Below, piece after piece: positions 9,801 through 16,868 of a stretch of DNA of 18,470 nt; position 1 is the stretch's first letter, and each line of letters starts with the position of its first letter. Made by a program: the position numbers and the translations under genes. A model generated the notes under the pieces. That model was not told the origin of the DNA. It was given only the letters and a program-made list of their open reading frames with translations, and searched no databases. Source of the DNA: CANHEE01 sp043777755 (lineage in GTDB: Bacteria > Bacteroidota > Bacteroidia > Chitinophagales > Saprospiraceae); NCBI GenBank assembly GCA_043777755.1, contig JAYWHK010000295.1, positions 1 through 18,470 on the forward strand, written 5' to 3'.

Positions 9801-12800
9801 ATGCTTTTGCTGTTGGTGGTGTCCAAGTAATGATTGCACCTTTTTTACCAGCTTCCGCTTTGGCAGTAATATCCGCAGGGCAGTTGGTCATTGTTGGTGG
9901 ATTGTTGTCTTTTACAGTTACTTTGAAAGAAGTTGTACTTGTATTCCCGTAAGTATCTGTCGCTGTAAATGTGACTGTTGTTGTTCCGATTGGGAAAGTC
10001 GTTAAATTCGGATTTTGTGTTACAGTTACCGTGTTGTTTCCACAAGCATCTGTTGCAGATGGTTTTGCCGTTGCTGGCAAAGTTCCTTTACAATCGTTTG
10101 GATCAGTACTTAAAGTAATGTCCGTTACCGCTGTCAATGTTGGTTTGTCCGTAATTTTTACAATAATATCAAAAGAACAAGAAGCTGTATTTCCAGCTTC
10201 GTCGCTTACGGTGAAGTTTATCACTGTTTTTCCCGCAGGGTACACATTGTTTGGATTTACACCGTTGCTTGAAACAATTGTAGGGATTTTTCCACTGTTG
10301 TCTGTAAAAGTTGGCAATGGAACAATCTGGCTACAAGTTCCTGCTGCCGCTGTTGCTGACAATTGTTTCGTAGGCGGACAATTGATAACAGGCGGCTGAT
10401 TGTCAATTACTTTTACGGTGAAAGAACAAGTCAAAGAATTGCCATTGTTGTCCGTTGCAGTATATGTTACAGGTGTTGTTCCGATTGGAAATAACGTGTT
10501 GGGTTGTTGTGTTGGAACTAAAGTAATCGCTCCATTGCAAAATGCTTTTGCCGTTGGCGGAATCCAAGTGATGTTTGCGCCACTTTTTCCAGGTTCAGCA
10601 TTTGCTGTGATGTCTTTCGGACAAGCACTTAATGTTGGCGGATTGATGTCAGTTACGATAAATTTCACTGTGGCAGTTGTCGTATTGCCATACGTATCTG
10701 TTGCGGTATAAGTAATAATGTTCACACCTGATGCAAACTGATTGCCAGTTGGTGCTTGTGTAATGGTAACACTATTTGTATTGCCACAAGCATCTGTTGC
10801 AGATGGTTTTGCCGATGCTGGCAAAGTTCCTTTACAATCGTTTGGATTAGTACTAACAGAAATATCGTTTAATGCTGTAAAAACAGGTTTTTGAGTTACC
10901 TTAACCACCAAATTCACTGGACATTTTACATTCGGGTCATTCGGGTCTGTATATAATAAAGGTGTAGAACCAATAGGGAAAGCATTGTTTGCTGGTACGC
11001 CTGTTGGGAAAACATCTATTAAGCCTTTACAATTGTCTTTAGTTTTTAAAACAGGTGGCGTAATCACTGCATTACACAATGTTGGTGTTGCGCTTACCGT
11101 AATTTCCGCAGGACAATTTACAAATTTAGGAGCTTGTCCGTCCAATACAGTTACTTCAAAATTACGAATTACAGCATTTCCAGAACTATCAACCGCTGTA
11201 TAAGTAACGGTTGTTTTTCCTACTGGAAAAAATGAACCTGATGCAAAATTTGATGTAATTTTAATCAAATTAGCAGCCGTATGATTATCAGTTGCCGTTG
11301 GTGGATTCCAAGTCACTTTTGCACCACAAGTATCTGTTTGAGCAACAATGGTCGTATTGCTTGGGAAAGTAGCGTTGTTGAAAACAGGATTTTCATTGTC
11401 CGTTACCGTTACTGTAAATGTACATGATGAAGAATTACCACTCTTATCTGTTACTGTATAAGTTACCGTTTGTTTTCCTACAATAAAATAAGAACCTTTT
11501 GCTTTGCTATATACTTCGGATTGAATCCCGCAGCTTTCGTTCACTGTAGGGTTGCCCCAAGAAAGACTTGCTCCGTTTTTACCAGGTTCTGTACTTGCGC
11601 TGACATTGGTAACACAAGCAACAATCTGAGGAGGAACATTTTCACTGACATTAATGGTAAAGGCACAAGTAGAAGTATTGCCAAAAACATCAGAAGCCAC
11701 ATAAGTTATGATATTTTGACCTAAACCAAAATCGTCACCACTGAATGTTGGTGTATTAGGAGGAAAAGTTGTACCTAATTGCTTGTAAATCTTTGTATTG
11801 TTGTTAACTAAAACATCACAATCATCTGTGACAGTTGGTACATTCCAACTCACCTTTTTCGTACAAACACCAGCTTGAGTTACGATTTCGATTTTGTCAG
11901 AAGGGCAATTTGTAATAACTGGTTTTTGTGTATCGTAATTTTTTACAGAACCATTGATAACTTGTGCAGTAATATTGTTGCTTGTATTAATTACACGACC
12001 TCCGTCAAAATTAAATGTTACTGGACTATTTACTTTTCCAATCAAATTGAAAGGCAAAGTCATCAAAATAGCATCGTCCGCTACAGTATGACTGCCCGAA
12101 GGCAAAGCCCAAGTAAAGGTCAATGAACCAGAAGATACATTGCCACTAATGGTCATATTATTTTTAATCGTATTGTCAATGTAGGTGATTGCTGCTTGAT
12201 TCAAACTCATCATGGTTGGATTCCAAGTGATGGTGTATTTTGAATCTTTTAATTTTTCAAAATCTTTTACTTTTACTGTAATATTGGTAGAAGTCGTAGC
12301 GCAAGGAACGCTGTCTTTGCTTACTGTAAATTTCAAGCGATTAACTTTGACATTTGAATTACAAGAAGCTGTTCCACCACCGTAATCCAAGGCATTGAAA
12401 GTTACATTGGTGTTGCCTTCATTGAAGTTATAGCTAAGGTTTTCATCAAAAAGTCCTTGTGCAACTGTTGCATCAATCATTTTATAATTGTATTTATCCA
12501 AAATACAATTTTCCGTTAGTTTTGGTTTGAATGCAGAAGCAGGTACTAATGTTGGCCCTGTTGGCGTTGTTGCATAAATCAAAGTATCAGGACGACACGC
12601 CAAATCTGGTGCTTTTGTATCTACAATAAACAATTCACCTGGCTCAGTACGTACAGGATAAGAACTCAATGTCGGAGAAGAAACTGCGACAGGTGTTGGC
12701 AAACCTGAAACCATTACTGCCGTTTGACTTGCCAAACCCATTGGCTTCAAACGAATGGTGAACAAACGCATATTGTCTGTCAAATTCAAATTAGAACCAG

Positions 12801-13821
12801 ACCAAGTAAATCCTAATCTACCATCAGCAGACATTGTAGTATTGAATGTACCACCTGCCAAAGAAGGAGAAAGTTGCAACGTATTCAAAAATTGAAAGTT
12901 CGCTTTGTTCCAAGACAAACTAAAATTCAATTTATTCAAATTTTTCCCGTCAGCATTTCCGATGAATACTGCAAAATCCATAAAACTACTATTTTCACAT
13001 TTTGTCAATTGACTGTTTGCAAAAACGGTTAATGTATCATCAATATCTTTTACCAAAATAATTTTAAAAGGACACTGTGCTGTATTGCCCGCATAATCTG
13101 TTGCGGTATAAACTACTTTTGTAACTCCTAACTTATAGTATTTACCATTGGCATCATTTGTACCCATAATATTGTTCGCACCAGTCATTTTATAGTTGGT
13201 AATAACAGCACCGCCACAATCGTCAATTGCTACACCTGTAATGTTTGCAACCAAAACACTGTCTAAACCTTTATAAAACTGAGAATTTGGGCAAATTGCA
13301 GTTGGTACAGTTTTGTCAATAATCTTGATTTGAGCATTGGCTGTCGTAACAGGGTATGTCATCGTGATAGATGCGGAAGTATAGGCTTGAATAGGCGTTG
13401 GCATATTTGCAATGGTAATAGGCGTATAGCCATTGCCTGTTATACCATAAAAGTAAGGCGTTAGATAAGCTGTGAACAATACCTCATCATCATTCAAAGA
13501 AACTGGCGAACCAGACCATGAGAATGAAATATCGCCATTCGGCATTGTTGCTGAAGTAACTGCCGTTTCTGGAAATTTCGGATTTACCTTCACAACGCTA
13601 TCTCCTTTGATACGAGAATTGACGAAGTGTACCGTGAATTGAAAGTTGGTTACATTTTTAAAATCCTTCACACGTATGTGCGTAGGTGTACTTTTACCAC
13701 ATTCCATATCTGTGTTTGTCAGATAAACATGGATGGGTGGCATGGTCGTTTTCGGTTTGGCAATCAGGAAAGTTGCAATACAAAGGAATGCAAAAATAAG
13801 GGAATGTTTAATTTGTGCCAT
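6802..13821 (-). CDS. Giant HYR-repeat adhesin with type B (gliding-motility) T9SS sorting domain
   Basis: 2339 residues with a signal peptide (about 1-22). Three cohesin-like beta-sandwich domains lie at about 30-165, 262-402 and 498-630; HYR-like domains follow the first two (about 170-262 and 403-498). From 632 to about 2065 there are 17 tandem HYR modules of about 84 residues, each with a Pro-Pro-type start, a Cys-Pro segment, a V(T)YTATD(x)SGN motif and a Cys before the end. One Ig/PKD-like domain (about 2066-2150) and one cadherin/Ig-like domain (about 2151-2250) follow. Residues 2254-2339 match the gliding-motility-associated C-terminal sorting domain: ISPNDDGMND, IYNEWGHLVY, PDGTYFYV and a final GFITVLR. 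Proteins of this kind are exported by the T9SS with a SprF-type partner; here that gene is next downstream. HYR modules probably form a long stalk. The ligand is unknown. The start codon is the first ATG that gives a signal peptide. Confidence 0.93.
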   Translation of the reverse strand: MAQIKHSLIFAFLCIATFLIAKPKTTMPPIHVYLTNTDMECGKSTPTHIRVKDFKNVTNFQFTVHFVNSRIKGDSVVKVNPKFPETAVTSATMPNGDISFSWSGSPVSLNDDEVLFTAYLTPYFYGITGNGYTPITIANMPTPIQAYTSASITMTYPVTTANAQIKIIDKTVPTAICPNSQFYKGLDSVLVANITGVAIDDCGGAVITNYKMTGANNIMGTNDANGKYYKLGVTKVVYTATDYAGNTAQCPFKIILVKDIDDTLTVFANSQLTKCENSSFMDFAVFIGNADGKNLNKLNFSLSWNKANFQFLNTLQLSPSLAGGTFNTTMSADGRLGFTWSGSNLNLTDNMRLFTIRLKPMGLASQTAVMVSGLPTPVAVSSPTLSSYPVRTEPGELFIVDTKAPDLACRPDTLIYATTPTGPTLVPASAFKPKLTENCILDKYNYKMIDATVAQGLFDENLSYNFNEGNTNVTFNALDYGGGTASCNSNVKVNRLKFTVSKDSVPCATTSTNITVKVKDFEKLKDSKYTITWNPTMMSLNQAAITYIDNTIKNNMTISGNVSSGSLTFTWALPSGSHTVADDAILMTLPFNLIGKVNSPVTFNFDGGRVINTSNNITAQVINGSVKNYDTQKPVITNCPSDKIEIVTQAGVCTKKVSWNVPTVTDDCDVLVNNNTKIYKQLGTTFPPNTPTFSGDDFGLGQNIITYVASDVFGNTSTCAFTINVSENVPPQIVACVTNVSASTEPGKNGASLSWGNPTVNESCGIQSEVYSKAKGSYFIVGKQTVTYTVTDKSGNSSSCTFTVTVTDNENPVFNNATFPSNTTIVAQTDTCGAKVTWNPPTATDNHTAANLIKITSNFASGSFFPVGKTTVTYTAVDSSGNAVIRNFEVTVLDGQAPKFVNCPAEITVSATPTLCNAVITPPVLKTKDNCKGLIDVFPTGVPANNAFPIGSTPLLYTDPNDPNVKCPVNLVVKVTQKPVFTALNDISVSTNPNDCKGTLPASAKPSATDACGNTNSVTITQAPTGNQFASGVNIITYTATDTYGNTTTATVKFIVTDINPPTLSACPKDITANAEPGKSGANITWIPPTAKAFCNGAITLVPTQQPNTLFPIGTTPVTYTATDNNGNSLTCSFTVKVIDNQPPVINCPPTKQLSATAAAGTCSQIVPLPTFTDNSGKIPTIVSSNGVNPNNVYPAGKTVINFTVSDEAGNTASCSFDIIVKITDKPTLTAVTDITLSTDPNDCKGTLPATAKPSATDACGNNTVTVTQNPNLTTFPIGTTTVTFTATDTYGNTSTTSFKVTVKDNNPPTMTNCPADITAKAEAGKKGAIITWTPPTAKAFCNGTVNVVSTNQPNTFYNIGNTVVTYTATDQSGNTLTCSFNINVSDGEPPVINCPPTKQVNLNADPVLCGQAFALPTFSDNSGIAPTIISSTGIPVGNLYPVGKTTVSFTIADNGGNTASCTFDVIVKDLIKPTFANVKDITVNTDPTSCTAKLSPADLPQATDGCGNTTIDIKSNIDTDKLPQGVSTVILVATDPDGNKENATFKVTVVDNVPPVLAACPNKIILPTDPGKDFATANWIAPIASDNCAVTVKSSNKPGDTFTIGTKIVTYTATDASGNTTTCTFEVEVTDQEKPTIACKDITVNNKAGECGGTLVTLPQITDNVKVINTVYNPTLPVNNYFNVGEQTFNISVTDAAGNLANCSLKVIIADNETPKAATCPKDITASAAVGECKVSIPSLPAPTFTDNCNAADLVITSNRDALANPLEFPAGETTKVIFTAKDKGGNTTTCEYNVIVSGSSKPTLTCPNAISVKISPNKCDTVLNWLPANATVACSPLVGTPKASINSGSIFKAGTTSVTYSIKDQSGQEGTCTFDVIVKESTKPTFASNFPKDTELPANPLDCSAIYTWAAPTAIDNCTTAADLVIKQIAGPNAGDKLDIGVQTVTYEVTDKSGNKFEQSFKITVKDKTAPTFVLCPKDVKVDMFGKIISDPDNFIATASKSADCKTVNLTFQPIDAIDKCSIPVTITNSGATTFTIDQPTEYKYRAIDAAGNAAECKFNVTIEGLVLPNLTSSTTVSAGANMSCPNADIQLKADLIAGVTYTWTGPNGFTSNEQNPTIKNATSKDKGNYTLKITKGTCVSAESKPLKVDIMTMPKAKEDNYEMFTGDVLLDTVFPNDSLIAGEATLVKVTENTKNGQLKMRNDGFFDYTPQPKFYGNDDFKYNVCYETCPTACSGPTLARIVVKVKEVKIPNVISPNDDGMNDVMIIDYPFNGTEKAELNIYNEWGHLVYGVKPFTNAQAWNGTFKDQPVPDGTYFYVFTVDEGAEVIKGFITVLR
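9405..10890 (-). repeat. Duplicated three-HYR super-module inside the adhesin gene
   Basis: HYR modules 5-7 (starting at 10890) and 8-10 (starting at 10146) are paralogous in order: 5 matches 8, 6 matches 9 and 7 matches 10. The starts lie 744 bases apart. The DNA is nearly identical over 63 bases (10040-10102 and 10784-10846, one mismatch at 10071/10815), also exactly 744 bases apart. Module 11 begins a weaker third copy 741 bases further on (at 9405). Confidence 0.85.
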
Positions 13822-13900
13822 AATGACTGAGTTTAAATTTTGACGTTCTAAACGAGTTAAAAGTATTGATAATGTTTATTTTTTTTGTTAAAAAGACAAA

Positions 13901-13937
13901 TGCCTATAAGGTACTCAACGAGAGTACCTTATAGGCA
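13901..13937 (-). terminator. Perfect 16-bp hairpin followed by T-rich tract, 80 bases before the adhesin start
   Basis: TGCCTATAAGGTACTC (13901-13916) pairs fully with 13922-13937 around the 5-base loop AACGA. In the minus direction it is followed by TTTGTCTTTTT. It could end transcripts coming from the small lipoprotein gene, or act as an attenuator in the adhesin leader. The plus-strand side has no T-tract. Confidence 0.6.
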
Positions 13938-13997
13938 AGTGCATATATCTTTAATTGCAGGTGTTGCAATCATTGTGTGTGTGTAATGAAGACTTAT

Positions 13998-14020
13998 ACG
14001 ACTACTCGAAGAGCAGTCAT
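13998..14020 (-). other. Hairpin in the adhesin leader
   Basis: In the minus-strand RNA, ATGACTGCTC pairs with GAGTAGTCGT (10 pairs, two of them G-U) around a TTC loop. It lies about 60 bases upstream of the 16-bp hairpin. The wobble pairs form only in the minus-strand RNA, so if it is functional it belongs to the adhesin-direction transcript. Confidence 0.45.
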
Positions 14021-14072
14021 ACATCTTGTCTTGGTTGATGGAATGGATTTTTAAAAATAACTTGTGCATAAG

Positions 14073-14102
14073 AAATAATTGTCGTTGATATTACAATTAT
14101 TT
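14073..14102. other. AT-rich 10-bp inverted repeat in the adhesin upstream region
   Basis: AAATAATTGT (14073-14082) and its perfect complement (14093-14102) flank a 10-base spacer. It could be an RNA hairpin or an operator; AT richness makes chance more likely than for the two hairpins nearer the gene. Confidence 0.35.
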
Positions 14103-14309
14103 ATATGTAACAAATATCGTGCAAATTTTTAATATGTATGCCAAAAAAATAAATTTTCACATAAATAAAATGCAAATATAATACAATTCTACCCTTAATG
14201 TGGTAGTTTTTGTAAAGAAATTTTTAAAATAAAAACAAATATATTATTTTTTTATTTAATTTGAATAAAATAAAATAATAGTATATCACTTTTTGTGACA
14301 TAACAGAAC

Positions 14310-14573
14310 TTATTTAACAGGCTTCACATTCAATTGTTTTTCAATTGCTTTGATTTGAAACTCAACAATTGAGTCTGTCAAACGTGCTACATTTCTGTCA
14401 AAAATACCTTTGGAAGAATCTTCATAAATTTTTGAAAGTCGGGTAATCTCTTTGTTGGAAGTAGTATCAATAATGGTGCGGTCACGTGAATCTAAACGAT
14501 ATTCGCTGTCACAAGAAAGTAAGAATATGAGAAAGTAGGAAAGCAGGAAAGTAGGAAAAAAAGTTTTTTTCAT
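14310..14573 (-). CDS. Small lipoprotein of unknown function downstream of lptB
   Basis: 87 residues. The N-terminus is a lipoprotein signal (MKKTFF, a hydrophobic stretch, lipobox LLSC with Cys21), so the mature protein of 67 residues is probably lipid-anchored in the envelope. The rest is charged and helix-prone (KEITRLSKIYEDSS; LTDSIVEFQIKAIEKQLN). I do not recognise the family. The gene is in the same direction as lptB, but a 183-base gap with a tandem repeat separates them, so co-transcription is uncertain. The signal-peptide DNA contains a short internal repeat (CCTACTTTC, CTGCTTTC, CTACTTTC), which explains its FPTFLLSYF composition. Confidence 0.75.
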   Translation of the reverse strand: MKKTFFPTFLLSYFLIFLLSCDSEYRLDSRDRTIIDTTSNKEITRLSKIYEDSSKGIFDRNVARLTDSIVEFQIKAIEKQLNVKPVK

Positions 14574-14640
14574 TGAAAAGCATTTTTTATAACGAAGGTA
14601 ATCAAAATATTAAAACACAGCAACTTACAGACTAAAAATA

Positions 14641-14752
14641 GACTTACGACTAAATTCAGCATCACATATAGGACTTACAGACTTACGACTAAAAGAGACT
14701 TACGACTAAATTCAGCATCACATATAGGACTTACAGACTTACGACTAAAAAA
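14641..14752. repeat. 56-bp tandem repeat abutting the lptB stop codon
   Basis: Two copies, 14641-14696 and 14697-14752, agree at all but the last few positions. Each contains GACTTACGACTAAA twice in near form, plus a TTCAGCATCACATATAGG core. A third partial GACTTAC begins at 14754 and overlaps the lptB stop codon (14757-14759). The AGTCGTAAGTC motif also occurs at about 5329-5342 in the gap before the OmpA/SPOR gene, so this looks like a family of dispersed intergenic repeats. Confidence 0.8.
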
Positions 14753-14756
14753 AGAC

Positions 14757-15497
14757 TTACACGTTTATCTTTTTCTTTTTTAGCTCAAAATTTAAGCCCA
14801 AATACAAACGCCTAACGGTTTCATCGTCAGCCAATTCCTCAGCCGTGCCAGCTTTTAGAATACCACCATCAAACATCAAATAAGCCCTATCCGTGATAGA
14901 CAAAGTTTCTTGAACGTTGTGGTCTGTGATTAAAATACCAATATTTTTAGTTTTTAGTTTAGCTACAATGTATTGAATATCTTCCACTGCAATAGGGTCA
15001 ATACCAGCAAAAGGTTCGTCCAACAAAATGAATTTGGGACTTGTTGCCAAAGCCCGTGCAATCTCTGTACGACGGCGTTCTCCACCAGAAAGCATATCGC
15101 CATTGCTTTTTCGGACTTTTTCCAGATTGAATTCCGAAATCAGGTCTTCCAATTTGTCTTTTTGTTCGGCAGCCGACAAAGTGGTCATTTCCAGTACCGC
15201 TTTGATGTTATTTTCAACTGATAACTTGCGAAAAACAGAGGCTTCTTGTGGCAAATATCCAATTCCTTTTTGCGCACGACGGTACATTGGGAGTTTGGTG
15301 ATGTTTTCTTCATCTAAAAAAACATCGCCACCATCGGGCTGAATAAAACCAACCGTCATGTAAAACGAAGTTGTTTTTCCAGCACCATTTGGGCCTAACA
15401 AACCAACAATTTCACCTTGTTCAATGTGAAAATCAACACCTTTGACGACGGTTCGCTCTCCGTATTTTTTTATTAAACCTTTAGTATATAGTCGCAT
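14757..15497 (-). CDS. lptB: LPS export ABC transporter ATP-binding protein LptB
   Basis: 246 residues, the usual LptB length, from the ATG at 15497 (MRLYTKGLIKKYG). An upstream in-frame ATG at 15569 would add 24 residues that do not belong to the family. All ABC motifs are present: Walker A GPNGAGKTT, Q-loop GYLPQEASVF, signature LSGGERRRTEIARAL, Walker B FILLDEPFAGIDP and switch His in ITDHN. The GERRR...ARA and FAGIDP wording is typical of LptB rather than of amino-acid importers. LptB powers extraction of lipopolysaccharide from the inner membrane with LptF/LptG, which are not in this window. The upstream helix-turn-helix gene is 86 bases away on the same strand. Confidence 0.95.
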   Translation of the reverse strand: MRLYTKGLIKKYGERTVVKGVDFHIEQGEIVGLLGPNGAGKTTSFYMTVGFIQPDGGDVFLDEENITKLPMYRRAQKGIGYLPQEASVFRKLSVENNIKAVLEMTTLSAAEQKDKLEDLISEFNLEKVRKSNGDMLSGGERRRTEIARALATSPKFILLDEPFAGIDPIAVEDIQYIVAKLKTKNIGILITDHNVQETLSITDRAYLMFDGGILKAGTAEELADDETVRRLYLGLNFELKKKKINV

Positions 15498-15524
15498 ATT
15501 TTTTTTATAATTCCGTAACAAGCG

Positions 15525-15532
15525 CAAAAATA
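15525..15532 (-). promoter_or_regulatory. Possible -7 promoter box for lptB
   Basis: TATTTTTG on the minus strand fits TAnnTTTG and lies 27 bases upstream of the lptB ATG. No TTG is found at the proper -33 distance, so this is only a candidate; lptB could instead be read from the helix-turn-helix gene promoter. Confidence 0.35.
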
Positions 15533-15583
15533 GCACAAAATGTATTTTATTGTTTATTAAAAAGGACATCTTTCAAAAATTTT

Positions 15584-16561
15584 TCAATGAAACTCCTCTT
15601 TTACCAATTTTATTTTCTGTCGAAGTATTTTGAAAAAACGAAGCTGTTGTTGTTCGGAGTTTAGTGGCAAGCAATGTTTTCGTATTTTGGTAAAGTACTC
15701 GTAGGTATGCTGAAAAGTAGAATCCGAATAACTTATCATAAAATTAGGAGAATCATAAACACAATAGACAGCTTTAGTTGATGGACTATCCACCATAATA
15801 AGTGTGGAATCTTGTATCAATTCATTGTGAAACAAAATTGTTTGACCTTGCTCACTTTTCTGTCCTGTTCTTGCTGTTTCTTCCAACCTATCGACAGTCA
15901 ATTCTATGCCTTCCAAAAGCTCAACAGCATCTTTAGGGTCGTGAAAAAGTTCGCAATGGAAACAATACCTTATTTGATTTATGGTCGTATCGAGCATATT
16001 GGTGTTCCAATATTCTGTTGTTGGGAATTTGACATAAAGTGCCTTCAATTCTTCTATATTTTTCAGCGTTTCGCTATTTTTAAAAGCGGCAATATTGAAT
16101 TTTTGTGCGCCTTGATAAGCCGAAATATTCCAAACTGTTCTTGCCCAAATGTACATCTTGAAAAGTGCTACTTCTGGATAAAAAAGATAATAGAAAAAAG
16201 GCATTTCGGAAGCCACATAATTGATTTCGCAGTTTGGAATCGTTCCTAATACCTTCAAATCATTCAAGATGAGCATTAAATAAGCATCAAAAGAATTAGG
16301 TTGCTGTTCTAAAGCATCAAGTTTGAAGATAGCGAGATTACTGTGAATGAGTTCATCTAAGGAGATATTGTAGTGCAAAGCGAGTTTTTGTACTTCTTCA
16401 ATGTTGAGTAGTTTTTTGCCATTGAGTCGGTCATAAATGACATTAGAGTTGAGGTTCAATACACTTGTAACATCTTTTACAAGGCTTTTTTGACTTACGT
16501 TGGCTTTGCTTGCTATTTTTTGGAACAAGAGATTTTGCAAAGAGAAGCTGTTATTGCTCAT
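15584..16561 (-). CDS. Helix-turn-helix transcriptional regulator with uncharacterised C-terminal region
   Basis: 325 residues. Residues about 20-75 resemble a Cro/C1- or BetR-like helix-turn-helix (KSLVKDVTSVLNLNSNVIYD, then GKKLLNIEEVQKLALHYNIS, then LDELI). The remaining 250 residues have no motif I can name; they are rich in Phe, Tyr and aromatic pairs (FFYYLFYPE, MYIWARTVW) and contain two close cysteines in RYCFHCELF, which are not enough for a zinc site. Such regulators are common in Bacteroidota, but I know no assigned role for this type. Directly upstream lie five TTTCnGAAA palindromes and a divergent plus-strand promoter, so autoregulation and control of the divergent transcript are plausible. 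lptB follows after 86 bases. Confidence 0.75.
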   Translation of the reverse strand: MSNNSFSLQNLLFQKIASKANVSQKSLVKDVTSVLNLNSNVIYDRLNGKKLLNIEEVQKLALHYNISLDELIHSNLAIFKLDALEQQPNSFDAYLMLILNDLKVLGTIPNCEINYVASEMPFFYYLFYPEVALFKMYIWARTVWNISAYQGAQKFNIAAFKNSETLKNIEELKALYVKFPTTEYWNTNMLDTTINQIRYCFHCELFHDPKDAVELLEGIELTVDRLEETARTGQKSEQGQTILFHNELIQDSTLIMVDSPSTKAVYCVYDSPNFMISYSDSTFQHTYEYFTKIRKHCLPLNSEQQQLRFFKILRQKIKLVKEEFH

Positions 16562-16609
16562 TGTTGTATGATAAAATTGATAAATAAAATAATTTGTACC
16601 TGATTGCTG

Positions 16610-16749
16610 TTTCCGAAAAAATCTGAAAGATTTTTATTTTTTCAGAAATATTCGTAAAATTAAAACTTCTTTCCGAAAAATTCAAAAAAAAAATTCAATT
16701 ATTAATTTTTTTTCCGAAAAATCAGAAATTTTGTTTAAACTTTCCGAAA
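16610..16749. promoter_or_regulatory. Array of five phased TTTCnGAAA palindromes (candidate operators)
   Basis: Perfect palindromes TTTC-C-GAAA lie at 16610-16618, 16670-16678, 16711-16719 and 16741-16749; TTTC-A-GAAA lies at 16640-16648. Start-to-start spacings are 30, 30, 41 and 30 bp, which places all five on roughly the same face of the helix. The array fills the space between the helix-turn-helix start codon (16561) and the divergent plus-strand promoter; the last site ends 16 bases before its -33 box. The C-type sites extend as TTTCCGAAAAA. Confidence 0.6.
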
Positions 16750-16765
16750 AATCGTGACAAAAAAA

Positions 16766-16798
16766 TTTGACAAGAACGTATTTTTAACCTTACCTTTG
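16766..16798 (+). promoter_or_regulatory. Bacteroidota-type promoter facing the structured leader and lipoprotein gene
   Basis: TTTG at 16766-16769 is followed after 21 bases by TACCTTTG (16791-16798), a full match to TTTG-N19-21-TAnnTTTG. Transcription would begin near 16805 and run through the structured region toward the gene at 17226, about 420 bases later. It is divergent from the helix-turn-helix gene. Confidence 0.65.
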
Positions 16799-16868
16799 TA
16801 AAAATTAAAAGTCAAAATAATCTAATATTTTTTCTTTCAAAATAAAATACATTTTTCAATAACCATTG

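Larger units (their letters stand above)
13822..14309 (-). other. Long structured leader / intergenic region upstream of the adhesin
   Basis: 488 bases without a credible gene. It holds three hairpins, listed separately (13901-13937, 13998-14020, 14073-14102), and a TATATTTG box on the minus strand (14180-14173) that could be a -7 element for the adhesin, but no TTG sits at the expected distance. If that box is used, the adhesin mRNA would have a leader of about 340 bases containing all three hairpins. A short CTACC/GGTAG stem followed by T residues (14189-14211) points to the plus strand and is weak. Confidence 0.5.

Noticed and set aside
8261..10711. Long plus-strand ORFs opposite the adhesin (for example 8261-8779, 9971-10399, 10400-10711)
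   Set aside because: They are shadows of the repetitive HYR coding sequence on the minus strand; their sequences mirror the repeat period and have no family features.
14641..14752. CRISPR array from the tandem repeats
   Set aside because: The repeats are directly contiguous, there are no variable spacers, and no cas genes are nearby.
15498..15569. Upstream ATG at 15569 for lptB
   Set aside because: The added 24 residues are not part of the LptB family, and a -7-like box lies inside this stretch; MRLYTKGLIKKYG is the usual start.
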